Source of the DNA: Rhizobiaceae bacterium
Lineage (GTDB): Bacteria > Pseudomonadota > Alphaproteobacteria > Rhizobiales > Rhizobiaceae
Assembly: GCA_023953845.1 (NCBI GenBank)
Contig: JAMLJC010000001.1
Span: 1,054,001-1,118,000, forward strand
Length of the DNA stretch: 64,000 bases
Reading direction: 5' to 3'
The position numbers were made by a program, and so were the translations under genes. The notes below the pieces were generated by a model. The model saw only the letters and a program-made list of their open reading frames with translations. It was not told the DNA's origin and ran no database searches. Below, piece after piece: positions 8,054-16,486 of this stretch (positions are counted from its first letter, which is position 1; each line of letters starts with the position of its first letter).

Positions 8054-8815
8054 CTAGCTGCGCTTGGGCATGGTGAAATTCATCACCGTCCGCCCGCCGT
8101 CGGCAACGATTGTTTGACCTGTAATGTACGAGGCCTGCTCGCTCAACAGAAATGCAACGACTTCCGCGATCTCGGCCGTCTCAGCCAAGCGCCCGATGGG
8201 AGTGCGCGACAAGACCATCTCGGCGGACGCGGGGTCGGTCATGAGAAGCGCCGCCTGTGCGGTATTGACGGTTCCCGGCGCCACGGCATTTACGCGGATT
8301 CCATATGGTGCGAGCGTCAAGGCCAGAGCCCGAGTCAGCATGTTTACGCCGGCCTTGGACATGCCGTAGGCGATCATTTTCGGCGAGGCGAACGATGCGC
8401 TCACCGACGACATGTTGACGATCGAGCCGGCACCGTTGGCGACCATTACGCGTGCTGCTGCTCGCGACACCAGGAACGGGCCGCGCAGATTAGTGCGTAG
8501 CGCTTGGTCGAACCGATCGTCCTCGATCTCGAAGATATCGCCGGCCGGGACGATCGCCGCGTTATTGACGCAAAAATCGAGCCGCCCGAATTCGGCGACC
8601 GCCTTATCCACGAGTCCTGCGGCTTCAGCCGCATCGCCGACGTCGCAGCGATGGAAAATTGCGCGCTCGATACCGCCCGCCTCGGCGCGACCTCGTTCAG
8701 CATCAATGTCGGCCAGGACGACGGAGGCGCCTTCCTGCGAGAGCTTCTTGGCGATTGCCAGCCCAATTCCCTGAGCAGCGCCGGTGACGATTGCGACTTT
8801 GTCTGCGTGACGCAT
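8054..8815 (-). CDS. SDR family NAD(P)-dependent oxidoreductase
   Basis: Classical short-chain dehydrogenase of 253 residues. It has the cofactor motif TGAAQGIG (residues 11-18), an NNAA variant of the NNAG motif near 84-87, and the catalytic triad Ser137, Tyr150 and Lys154 (YGMSK). The C-terminal GQTIVADGG is typical. Asp36 after the second strand (VLADID) suggests NAD rather than NADP. The ATG at 8815 has AAGGGAG upstream and is preferred over an ATG ten codons earlier. It is divergent from the VOC gene and probably oxidises or reduces an intermediate of the catabolic pathway. Confidence 0.93.
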   Translation of the reverse strand: MRHADKVAIVTGAAQGIGLAIAKKLSQEGASVVLADIDAERGRAEAGGIERAIFHRCDVGDAAEAAGLVDKAVAEFGRLDFCVNNAAIVPAGDIFEIEDDRFDQALRTNLRGPFLVSRAAARVMVANGAGSIVNMSSVSASFASPKMIAYGMSKAGVNMLTRALALTLAPYGIRVNAVAPGTVNTAQAALLMTDPASAEMVLSRTPIGRLAETAEIAEVVAFLLSEQASYITGQTIVADGGRTVMNFTMPKRS

Positions 8816-8847
8816 CCTTATCTCCCTTAAAATTAAACGGAACATCT

Positions 8848-8864
8848 GTTACGCTATGCGAAAC
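8848..8864. promoter_or_regulatory. Candidate IclR operator 1
   Basis: Imperfect palindrome GTTACGCTATGCGAAAC just upstream of the SDR gene. Its right half resembles the perfect palindrome at 8964-8980. Both sites lie in the divergent SDR/VOC promoter region. Confidence 0.45.
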
Positions 8865-8963
8865 GAAAATCATACTGAAAAAGGAAATTCGGATTGTCAA
8901 TTCTGAAAATATGAGATTGACAACTCATTTCAGAGTCGCTTAGTTCTATATTCCGTAACCGGT

Positions 8964-8980
8964 GTTTCGTAATACGAAAC
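8964..8980. promoter_or_regulatory. Candidate IclR operator 2
   Basis: GTTTCGTAATACGAAAC, an 8-bp inverted repeat around one central base, about 40 bp upstream of the VOC gene start. TTTCG/CGAAA half-sites are common in IclR-family operators, and an IclR gene lies adjacent. Confidence 0.55.
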
Positions 8981-9020
8981 TCAAAAAGCTAACTATGAAC
9001 AACTTTGGGAGGAGCCAATC

Positions 9021-9932
9021 GTGCTGATTAACAGGAAGGTCGAGCATCTCGGGGCAGTGGGCATCAGGGTCCCGTCAAATGTCTGGACCGAAACAATCCG
9101 CTTCTACGCGGACATTCTTGGGTTACAGATCGAGGACAAAAGCGAGAGCTGCATCCTCATGCGCGCCAAGCGGGACCGAAAGGCCTATACGCTCGCGCTA
9201 TATCGCTCCGATCGACCCGGCCTGCAGTTCGGTTTGTGGAAAGTACCGGAAGCTGCGGACCTCGAGGAGATTGCCCGGGTTGCCGGCGAACACAGTTTGT
9301 CGGTGAAAGCAGTTTCGCGGGATACACTTCCGGGCATTACGAATGCCATCGAAGTGATCGATCAGGGCGGTCATCGCATGGTCTATACTGATCGCCTGCC
9401 GATGTCGGCGCCGCGTCCCGAGCCGTATCGCGGCATAAGCGTGCATGCGATCGATCATCTCAATATCAACTACAAGGACACGCTTGAACAGGCCCGGAGT
9501 TACTATATGGACGGGCTCGGTTTCCAGCTTAGTGACCGCGCCGATATTGGAGGCACGCCCCTAGCTTACTGGACGCGTGTGTCCGACAAACACCATGATC
9601 TTGCCATCATGGCCGGCGGTAACTTCTTTCACCATGTGGCGTTCCGCGTTGTTGGGCCGGATGATCTGAGGCGTGCTTTGGACCAATTCGCTGACCTCAA
9701 CTACCCGGTGGAGGTTGGTCCAGGCGCGCATTCACCGTCAGGTATGTACTTCATCTATGTGAAGGATCCGGCCGGCAATCGTGTCGAGCTTTATCTGGAT
9801 GAGGGGCGGTCCTGGGAGCATTGGGAACCGCGATTCTTCTCTGATCTGGATAAAGAGAAATATCCTTTGAAGACGCTGCTGGCCCGCTGGGGCGAGGTCC
9901 CGCCTCCTCCCTTCTATGAGACCGGTACGTAA
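9021..9932 (+). CDS. Two-domain VOC protein, extradiol-dioxygenase-like
   Basis: A 303-residue vicinal-oxygen-chelate protein with two repeated domains (about residues 8-125 and 140-270). The second domain carries the metal triad of type I extradiol dioxygenases: His146 in AIDHLNI, His205 in HHVAF and Glu256 in NRVELY. The length fits catechol 2,3-dioxygenase/2,3-dihydroxybiphenyl dioxygenase relatives. The GTG start has GGGAGGAG upstream. It is expected to use Fe(II) or Mn(II) to cleave a catechol-like or cyclic substrate, though isomerase or hydrolase activity is possible in this fold. It heads the plus-strand catabolic genes and is divergent from the SDR gene. Confidence 0.88.
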   Translation: MLINRKVEHLGAVGIRVPSNVWTETIRFYADILGLQIEDKSESCILMRAKRDRKAYTLALYRSDRPGLQFGLWKVPEAADLEEIARVAGEHSLSVKAVSRDTLPGITNAIEVIDQGGHRMVYTDRLPMSAPRPEPYRGISVHAIDHLNINYKDTLEQARSYYMDGLGFQLSDRADIGGTPLAYWTRVSDKHHDLAIMAGGNFFHHVAFRVVGPDDLRRALDQFADLNYPVEVGPGAHSPSGMYFIYVKDPAGNRVELYLDEGRSWEHWEPRFFSDLDKEKYPLKTLLARWGEVPPPPFYETGT

Positions 9933-10309
9933 GTTCAACTGAGCTGTACCACACGCACTTTGAGCAATTTGAAGCGCGGCCGATCAGGTCAGTGATCGGC
10001 CGTGTAGTTAGCCACTTGCATGCAAGTAAGGGGTGCAAGGGCTCTGCGCTGGCAATCTTTGCCACCATCCACACTGAAGTTTCTGCCGCGGAAGGCGTGC
10101 AGCAATGATCAAACTGTAGCGGACGGATTTATTACATTAATCAAATGTTATGACGGCGCAAAGCTTCAACTGTAACAGTGAAAATGTCGATTAGATAAAA
10201 TCAAGAGAGAGATTCAATTGTTTCTCGCAGATTCTGTGATCGAACAACTTGATGGGATTCCGGCTGAATGACTGTGAATCTTCGAATAACTTGGACGGAG
10301 GAGTAACTC
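9933..10309. other. Gap between VOC and hyuA: inverted repeats and probable promoter
   Basis: About 375 bp with no gene seen. It holds a perfect 10-bp inverted repeat (CGGCCGATCA at 9977-9986 and its complement at 9993-10002) that may end the VOC transcript but lacks a T-run. A 14-bp palindrome ACTTGCATGCAAGT at 10014-10027 looks like an operator. An AT-rich stretch (about 10120-10215) is suited to a promoter for hyuA. Confidence 0.5.
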
Positions 10310-12385
10310 ATGACCTATTCTTTGGCGGTGGATATTGGCGGCACGTTCACCGATATCGTGCTGCGCAATTCGGACGGCCATCTGACGGTCGACAAGACTC
10401 TCACCACGCATGACGATCTGTTGAAAGGCTTCTTCGGCGGAGTGAACGCCGTGTTGGCCAATGCCGGCATCTCGCCCGATGCGGTGGATGGTGTCGTCGT
10501 GCATGCCACCACCGTGGTCACTAATGCCCTGATTGAGCGGAAGGGGCCACCGACCGCACTAGTGGTGACCAAGGGCTTCCGGGACGTGCTCGCGATCCGC
10601 AATGAGCATCGATACGACATGTATGATCCGCAAATCGAGTTTCCCGCGCCGCTGGTGCCGGAAGGGCTGACCTTCGGCATTGCCGAACGTACGCTTTCGG
10701 ATGGAACCGTGCTGGCTGCGCCGTCCGACGACGACATCGAGATGCTTGCAGCAGAAATTCGCGAGAGCGGCGCTCAGTCGGTAGCGATCTGCTTTCTCAA
10801 CAGCTTTGTGAACCCGGCCAATGAGGCATTGGTGGCAGGAGAGCTGTCGCGGTTGCTCAACGATGTCTTTATCTGCACGTCCTCGGATGTTGCTCCGCAG
10901 ATCCGCGAATATCCGCGTGCCTCTACTGCGGCAGTCAATGCCTATACGATGCCGATATCTCAGCCCTATCTCCGTCGGCTCAGCGACCGGCTGCGCACGG
11001 AAGGCTTTTCCAACACGCCGCTCATCATGTTGAGTTCCGGCGGTGTTGTCGGCGCGGAGACTGCCGGCCGCAATCCGGTGCGCATGATCGAGAGCGGTCC
11101 GGCTGCAGGTGCGCTCGCCGCTTGCCACTACGCCGAAGTACTCGGCATCGACCGATTAATGTCCTTCGACATGGGCGGCACAACCGCCAAGGCCTGCCTG
11201 ATCGAAAACCGCACGCCCCTGGTGACCGGACTATTCGAGGTCGACCGTCGCTACCGTTTCAAGGAAGGCAGCGGCCTTCCGGTGACAGTGCCCTCAATCG
11301 ACCTGATCGAAATCGGCGCCGGCGGCGGTTCGATCGCCTATGTCGATGAACTTGGCCTCCTGAAGGTCGGTCCGGAAAGCGCGGGTTCCAACCCAGGCCC
11401 TGCCTGCTACGGTCGGGGCGGCAGCGAAGCGACGGTTACCGACGCCGACCTGGTGCTGGGACTGATCGACGCCGAGAATTTCCTCGGCGGCGACATGCAG
11501 CTCGATAAACCCGCAACCGAACGTGCCATGCAAAAGCTTGCCGACGGCCTCAATACAACGCCGGTGCAAGCTGCCCGCGGCATCTATCGCGTAGTCACCG
11601 AGGCGATGGCCTCGGCGGCCCGGGCGCATGCTACGGACCGTGGTGTTGACTACCGCGGCCTGCCGCTCTTCGCTTTTGGCGGTGCCGGTCCCTTGCACGC
11701 CTGCGGCGTTGCCGAACTGTTGCAGAGTTCCTCGGTCATCGTGCCGCCGCGCTCAAGCGTGTTGTCAGCTTTTGGAACGCTGGTCACGCCGCTTCGTCTC
11801 GATCTCGTGCGTTCCAATCTCGTGCGGTTGGATTCGATTGACTGGGAGCGTACCGCCAATCTCCTCAGCGAACTCGAAAAAGAAGGCCGTATGGCGCTGA
11901 TGGAAGCCGGCTGCGAACCCTCGGAAATCGAGGTTCATGTCGGTGCCGACATGCGCTATTTCGGCCAGCAGCATGAAGTAACCGTGACTTTCAACAAAGA
12001 TCCGCGCCAGACCCGCGATATCGCGGCGCTCGCGGCTCTGTTCGAGGATGCCTACAAGACGCTTTACGGCATCAATCCGAACCATGTCCCCGTCGAAATC
12101 GTCTCGTGGCGCATTGTCGTCAACGGTCCCGCCATTCGCTTCCATCCTGCGGGACAACCGGCGCGCGCGCCTGGCCAACCGAAGGCGTATCGGCCGGTCC
12201 ATGCCTGGCAAGACGATGAAAAGGTGCCGGTCTACGACCGCAAGGATCTCGCTGTCGGTCAATCGGTCGCAGGGCCGCTGATCATTGAGGAGCGTGAGAC
12301 CACAACCGCCATTCCACCGAACTGGACGGCGACCATCGATAGTGTTGGCTGCATCATTGCGACCAAAAAAACGAAGATCAACTGA
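10310..12385 (+). CDS. hyuA: Hydantoinase/oxoprolinase family protein, HyuA-type subunit
   Basis: A 691-residue ATP-dependent amidase/carboxylase-family subunit. The N-terminal actin-like ATPase signature is DIGGTFTDIVLRN (residues 8-20), a second phosphate-binding motif is MSFDMGGTTAKACLIEN, and the C-terminal part carries RGVDYRGLPLFAFGGAGPLHACGVAELL. Relatives include N-methylhydantoinase, 5-oxoprolinase and acetone/acetophenone carboxylase subunits, which couple ATP hydrolysis to lactam-ring opening or ketone carboxylation. GGAGGAG lies just before the ATG. HyuB follows after 12 bp, so the two form a complex. The acyl-CoA ligase, thiolase and aldolase downstream suggest that the product is CoA-activated. 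Confidence 0.93.
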   Translation: MTYSLAVDIGGTFTDIVLRNSDGHLTVDKTLTTHDDLLKGFFGGVNAVLANAGISPDAVDGVVVHATTVVTNALIERKGPPTALVVTKGFRDVLAIRNEHRYDMYDPQIEFPAPLVPEGLTFGIAERTLSDGTVLAAPSDDDIEMLAAEIRESGAQSVAICFLNSFVNPANEALVAGELSRLLNDVFICTSSDVAPQIREYPRASTAAVNAYTMPISQPYLRRLSDRLRTEGFSNTPLIMLSSGGVVGAETAGRNPVRMIESGPAAGALAACHYAEVLGIDRLMSFDMGGTTAKACLIENRTPLVTGLFEVDRRYRFKEGSGLPVTVPSIDLIEIGAGGGSIAYVDELGLLKVGPESAGSNPGPACYGRGGSEATVTDADLVLGLIDAENFLGGDMQLDKPATERAMQKLADGLNTTPVQAARGIYRVVTEAMASAARAHATDRGVDYRGLPLFAFGGAGPLHACGVAELLQSSSVIVPPRSSVLSAFGTLVTPLRLDLVRSNLVRLDSIDWERTANLLSELEKEGRMALMEAGCEPSEIEVHVGADMRYFGQQHEVTVTFNKDPRQTRDIAALAALFEDAYKTLYGINPNHVPVEIVSWRIVVNGPAIRFHPAGQPARAPGQPKAYRPVHAWQDDEKVPVYDRKDLAVGQSVAGPLIIEERETTTAIPPNWTATIDSVGCIIATKKTKIN

Positions 12386-12397
12386 GGAGTATCGGCC

Positions 12398-13945
12398 ATG
12401 GACGGCGTTGAACTTGAAATTCTCTGGTCGAACCTCATCGGGATCGTAACCGAACGCGCCAAGGCGCTACAGCGCATCGCTTTTTCGCCGATCGTCCGCG
12501 AAGCGGGCGACCTTGCCTGTGCGCTGTTCGACCAGCGCGGCCGTATGGTTGCGCAGGCCAATACCGGCACGCCGGGCCATATCAATTCACTGGCCTTCGC
12601 CGGCGCCCATCTGGTGAAGGAGTTTGCCGGCCGCTGCGAACCGGGGGACGTCCTGATTACCAACGATCCTTGGCTCTCAGCGGGGCATTTCTTCGACATC
12701 ACCGTGCTGACGCCAATCTTCAACGGCGACAGGCTGATCGCCTATATTGGCTCCACCATCCACCATACGGATATCGGCGGCTACGGCATCGGTGCCGGCG
12801 CGCGCGATGTCCACGAGGAAGGCCTCTGGATCCCGCCGCTCAAGCTCTATGAGCGCGGTGTCGCCAATCCCGTTCTGAGCGCCATGATCCGTCGCAACGT
12901 GCGAACCCCGGATGCGGTGTTCGGCGACCTTGCGGCACAGGTATCCAGCGGCCAGGCGGCGGCCGAGCATCTAATCGCGCTCTGCGAGCGTCAGGGCGTC
13001 GAGGATATCGAACTCCTGTCGGACGAAATCATCGCCCGTTCCGAGGAAGCGACGCGAGCGGCGATCCGTAAGCTGAAGCCGGGCACCTATCACGGCGAAT
13101 CCAGCTTCGATGTGCCAGGCGGTGAAATCATCACGCTCAAGACGGCCGTGACCGTCGACAGCGAGGCGGGCAGCATCATCGTCGATTTCGAAGGCTCGTC
13201 ATGGCAGACCTCTACCGGCATCAACGTAGTACTCAACTACACTCATGCCTATTCAACATTCGCGATCCGCAGTTGCCTCAATCCGGAGCTGCCCAATAAC
13301 TATGGCAGCCTGGCGCCGATCGAAGTGCGGGCACCGGAAGGTTCGATCATCAACTGCAAATATCCAGCACCGGTCAACGCACGCCACGTCGTCGGTATGT
13401 ATGTGCCGATGCCGATCCTGAAGGCGCTTTACCAGGTAATTCCGAAGCAGGTTCTGGCTGAGGGATCGGGTGCAGTCTGGACCATCCAGATCCAGGGAAA
13501 GAATGCAGCCGGCCAGTCCTTCACGTCATCGATGTTCAATTATTCCGGCGGCATGGGTGCGCGGGCGGAGAAGCCTGGCCCGAGTGCCACTTGCTATCCG
13601 ACGGGCGTCGCGGCCGTGCCGATCGAGATTCTTGAAGCGGCGATGCCGATCGTCTTCGACCAGAAGGAGCTGCGCCACGGGTCTGGCGGTGAAGGCCGGG
13701 TTCGGGGTGGTGAAGGTCAGTCGATCGGCTTCCATATGCGGACCGACCAGCCCTGGCTGCTGAATGCAGTGCCGAGCCGCCTCAACAATGGACCGGAAGG
13801 CATCGGCGGCGGACTGCCCGGCGCGTCGGGCCGGTTCCTGGTCAACGGCAAGCCGGTGAGTGAAGCGCGCAAGCTCACCATGCAGCCGGGTGATCAGGTG
13901 CTGCTCGAAACGCCGGGAGGCGGAGGTTTCGGCGCGCCTGTCTAA
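12398..13945 (+). CDS. hyuB: Hydantoinase/oxoprolinase family protein, HyuB-type subunit
   Basis: A 515-residue partner of HyuA. Characteristic stretches are EAGDLACALFDQRGRMVAQANTGTPGHI near residues 33-60, ITNDPWLSAGHFFDITVLTPIF near 88-108, and a glycine-rich C-terminus (RHGSGGEGRVRGGEG and ETPGGGGFGAP). Length and motifs are complete. GAGGAG precedes the ATG. An IS110-family element is inserted 33 bp after the stop codon, separating it from the importer genes that were probably in the same transcription unit. Confidence 0.93.
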   Translation: MDGVELEILWSNLIGIVTERAKALQRIAFSPIVREAGDLACALFDQRGRMVAQANTGTPGHINSLAFAGAHLVKEFAGRCEPGDVLITNDPWLSAGHFFDITVLTPIFNGDRLIAYIGSTIHHTDIGGYGIGAGARDVHEEGLWIPPLKLYERGVANPVLSAMIRRNVRTPDAVFGDLAAQVSSGQAAAEHLIALCERQGVEDIELLSDEIIARSEEATRAAIRKLKPGTYHGESSFDVPGGEIITLKTAVTVDSEAGSIIVDFEGSSWQTSTGINVVLNYTHAYSTFAIRSCLNPELPNNYGSLAPIEVRAPEGSIINCKYPAPVNARHVVGMYVPMPILKALYQVIPKQVLAEGSGAVWTIQIQGKNAAGQSFTSSMFNYSGGMGARAEKPGPSATCYPTGVAAVPIEILEAAMPIVFDQKELRHGSGGEGRVRGGEGQSIGFHMRTDQPWLLNAVPSRLNNGPEGIGGGLPGASGRFLVNGKPVSEARKLTMQPGDQVLLETPGGGGFGAPV

Positions 13946-14061
13946 GGCACGTTTCAGGAAGCGCAGCAATCCAAAACCAAATTGATGATGTGGACGGCCC
14001 TCCGAACCCGTCGCGCGAGATGCTAAGATCATTCTGCGCAACTCAGAGAAGGAACCGTGTC

Positions 14062-15084
14062 ATGACTTTCGAGAAGATCACTGTCGTCGGCCTGGATCTG
14101 GCCAAGAACGTGTTTCAAGTTCATGCTATCGATGACGTCGGCAATGTTATTGTCCGGCGGCAGCTTCGCCGAAATCAGCTCCTGCATTTCTTCGAGCAGT
14201 TGCCACCCTGCCTCGTCGGCATGGAAGCTTGTTCGACTTCACATTACTGGGCGAGGGAACTCGGTGCCTTGGGCTTCGATGTGAAGCTTATGCCTCCGGT
14301 ATATGTAAAGCCGTATGTGAAGCGCGGGAAAAACGATGCAGCAGATGCCGAAGCGATTTGCGAGGCAGTCACCCGTCCAACCATGCGCTTCGTACCGGTG
14401 AAAAATTGCGAGCGTCAGGCTCTTCTTATGCAGCACAAGACCCGAGATCTTTTTGTGCGGCAGAGAACGGCTCTGATCAACGCACTCCGAGGCCATTTGG
14501 CCGAATTCGGTATCATCACGCCTCAAGGAAAGTTCGGGCTGAAAGCTGCTCTCGAAGCCTTACACGTCGCGAAAGACCATCTTCCTGAACCGTCGTGGCA
14601 ACCCTTCAAGCACATTCAGATGCAGCTAGAAGAGCTGAGCAATAAGATCGCCGAGCTTGATCGCACCATAATGCAGTGGTGCCGGGACCAAGCTGCCGCT
14701 CGGAGGCTGATGACCATCCCAGGCGTCGGCTTTCTCACGGCGGCCGCAATCGCGGCTTCGGTTGGGAATGCCGAGGAATTCAAATCAGCGCGACAGTTCG
14801 CGGCTTGGCTTGGCTTAACGCCGCGACAAAATAGTAGTGGCGGAAAGGAGAGGCTAGGGCGGATCAGCAAGCAGGGCGATCGGACAATCCGACGATTGCT
14901 GGTAGTCGGCGCCACTGCCGTCATACGACGAGCGCGCATTGATGCTCCATCATTCCCGTGGATCGCGAAGCTCTTGCAGCGCAAACCGGCACGCATGGTG
15001 TCGGTAGCGATCGCCAACAAGACCGCCCGCGTCGCGTGGGCTCTTCTGAGAAGAGAGGAGACTTACCGGCACGCAGCCGTTTGA
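14062..15084 (+). CDS. IS110/IS1111-family transposase, copy 1
   Basis: A 340-residue RNA-guided DEDD/serine recombinase. The RuvC-like N-terminal domain shows Asp12 (VVGLDLAKN), Glu55 (GMEACSTSHYW), Asp92 and Asp95 (KNDAADAEAI). The C-terminal Tnp (transposase_20) domain contains IPGVGFLTAAAIAASVG and the candidate nucleophile serines 258-259 in RQNSSGGKERLG. The frame is open upstream of 14062, but the ATG at 14062 starts the conserved protein and has GAAGGA upstream. The translation is identical to the copy at 55226-56248. Confidence 0.95.
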   Translation: MTFEKITVVGLDLAKNVFQVHAIDDVGNVIVRRQLRRNQLLHFFEQLPPCLVGMEACSTSHYWARELGALGFDVKLMPPVYVKPYVKRGKNDAADAEAICEAVTRPTMRFVPVKNCERQALLMQHKTRDLFVRQRTALINALRGHLAEFGIITPQGKFGLKAALEALHVAKDHLPEPSWQPFKHIQMQLEELSNKIAELDRTIMQWCRDQAAARRLMTIPGVGFLTAAAIAASVGNAEEFKSARQFAAWLGLTPRQNSSGGKERLGRISKQGDRTIRRLLVVGATAVIRRARIDAPSFPWIAKLLQRKPARMVSVAIANKTARVAWALLRREETYRHAAV

Positions 15085-15319
15085 AGGAATCCGGCTCGGC
15101 AATCGTCGACCGGAGGAATGAAGGACTGAGTAATGATGGCGAACCGGTTGGACCGGGGATGGAGCAAAGCCTAGGTTCCCCCAGAGCCTTGAGCTCGACA
15201 AATTGATTGGCTCTCCATCCGCGGACTTCATCAGGGCCAGTGGCTACAATGCCACGATAAAAGGCCGGACACATGACTGAACCTGACCGATCCCATCGAT
15301 ACAGAGTCTTGCATTCCAC
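15085..15319 (+). ncRNA. Predicted IS1111-type guide (bridge/seek) RNA region, copy 1
   Basis: The stretch of about 235 nt between the transposase stop codon and the right inverted repeat has no gene. In the IS1111 group the RNA that pairs with target and donor DNA is encoded at this 3' end. Local stem-forming segments are visible, such as GAACCGGTTGGACCGG and GGCTACAATGCC. The exact RNA ends and guide loops were not determined. Confidence 0.5.
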
Positions 15320-15346
15320 GGGCCGTCCACACATGGGAGGAAAGTC

Positions 15347-16486
15347 ATGTTTCGAGCAGGGAAACGAATGGTGACCGGTATCATCTTGATACTTGCCATG
15401 GCGGGCGCTGCTGAAGCTGAGGACCTTTACAAAATCGGCATTTCGGCTGGCCTGACGGGTTATGCTGCAACTGTCGATCGGGCATGGGTCGACGGCGTGC
15501 AAACCGCCGTCGACGTCCTCAACGCCAAGGGCGGCGTCCTGGGCCGAAAGCTGGAGGTGATTGTCGAAGACAACCAATCCAATCCGCAGGAGGCCGTCAC
15601 CGTTTATCGGAAGATGGTGAATTCGGATAAAGTCAACATATTCTCTAGTGGCTGCGTATCAGCCGGCAATACCGCCGCAGCTCCCATGTTGGCGAAGGCT
15701 GAGCTTCCGATGATCCTCTGCTCAATTCTGCCGTCGCAGAAACGCGACGTCACCTGGGCGTTCACTACTGTACCGCCGGCGGGCTTCGAGGTCGAAAAAC
15801 GGTTGGAGTATCTGCGCGACAAGACCCAGGTCCGCAAGGTCGGCGTGCTCCATGACCCGACGCCCTACGCGCTCTTGCAGAAAGATGTCGCGCAAAAGGT
15901 TGCGGCGAAATACGGCATCGAAGTCGTATCGGTCGAGGCCTATCGGCAGGACGATGCCGACCTCAGCGTTCAACTCAGCAAAATGCAGGCTGCCGGCGCG
16001 GGAGCAGTCATCAAGATCGGCCTTGGCGGGACGACGTTGACCGCAGCCAAGAACCTCAAGCAGCTCGGCTCGAATATGCTGCTGCTCACGAGCCTGGAAG
16101 ACCTCGCTGTATTCAAGCCGGTCGCAGAGGTATTGGGCGACAAGTTCTTCTTCGTCGCTTCACCGTCGCAGGTCTATGATGCCTATCCTGACGGGCCACT
16201 GAAGACTGCGATCGGAGACTTCCTCAAACCGTGGCGTGAAAAGTTCGGCGCCCGCGACCCGAACTGGGCCTCCCGCGGTTGGGACAGCATCATGCTAACT
16301 GCGGAGGCCATCGAAAAAGGAAAATCTTTCGAAGGTGCGTCAGTACGCAACAATCTAGAGAAGATCACCGGCTTTCAGGGCACGACCGGCACCTACGATT
16401 TCTCGGCCGACCAACATCAAGGCATCTCGACCAATCCCTTCGTGATCGCCCAGATCATCGACGGCAAGGTAAGGATCGCCAAATGA
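15347..16486 (+). CDS. Branched-chain-amino-acid-type ABC transporter substrate-binding protein
   Basis: A 379-residue LivJ/LivK-like periplasmic binding protein (peripla_BP_6). The signal peptide spans about residues 1-25, with a hydrophobic core ILILAMAGAAEA before EDLYKIG. Mature motifs include ISAGLTGYAATVDRAWVDGVQTAVDVLNAKGGVLGRKLEVIVEDNQSNP. In catabolic clusters this family often binds aromatic acids, amides or dicarboxylates rather than amino acids. The Shine-Dalgarno GGGAGG spans the junction with the IS element: its GGG is the IS right end. Expression may therefore depend on the insertion. Confidence 0.92.
   Translation: MFRAGKRMVTGIILILAMAGAAEAEDLYKIGISAGLTGYAATVDRAWVDGVQTAVDVLNAKGGVLGRKLEVIVEDNQSNPQEAVTVYRKMVNSDKVNIFSSGCVSAGNTAAAPMLAKAELPMILCSILPSQKRDVTWAFTTVPPAGFEVEKRLEYLRDKTQVRKVGVLHDPTPYALLQKDVAQKVAAKYGIEVVSVEAYRQDDADLSVQLSKMQAAGAGAVIKIGLGGTTLTAAKNLKQLGSNMLLLTSLEDLAVFKPVAEVLGDKFFFVASPSQVYDAYPDGPLKTAIGDFLKPWREKFGARDPNWASRGWDSIMLTAEAIEKGKSFEGASVRNNLEKITGFQGTTGTYDFSADQHQGISTNPFVIAQIIDGKVRIAK

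Larger units (their letters stand above)
13979..15337 (+). mobile_element. IS110-family insertion sequence, IS1111 type, copy 1
   Basis: Boundaries come from comparison with the second copy at 55143-56501. The sequences agree across 1359 bp and diverge immediately outside. Subterminal 12-bp perfect inverted repeats (TGTGGACGGCCC at 13989-14000, complement at 15320-15331) lie about 6-10 bp inside the ends, as in the IS1111 group. No target duplication is obvious. The short 5' and long 3' non-coding ends also fit IS1111. It lies between hyuB and the importer's binding-protein gene. Confidence 0.92.

Noticed and set aside
9977..10002. Inverted repeat after the VOC gene as a rho-independent terminator
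   Set aside because: The stem is good but no T-run follows on either strand; kept only as a note in the gap entry.
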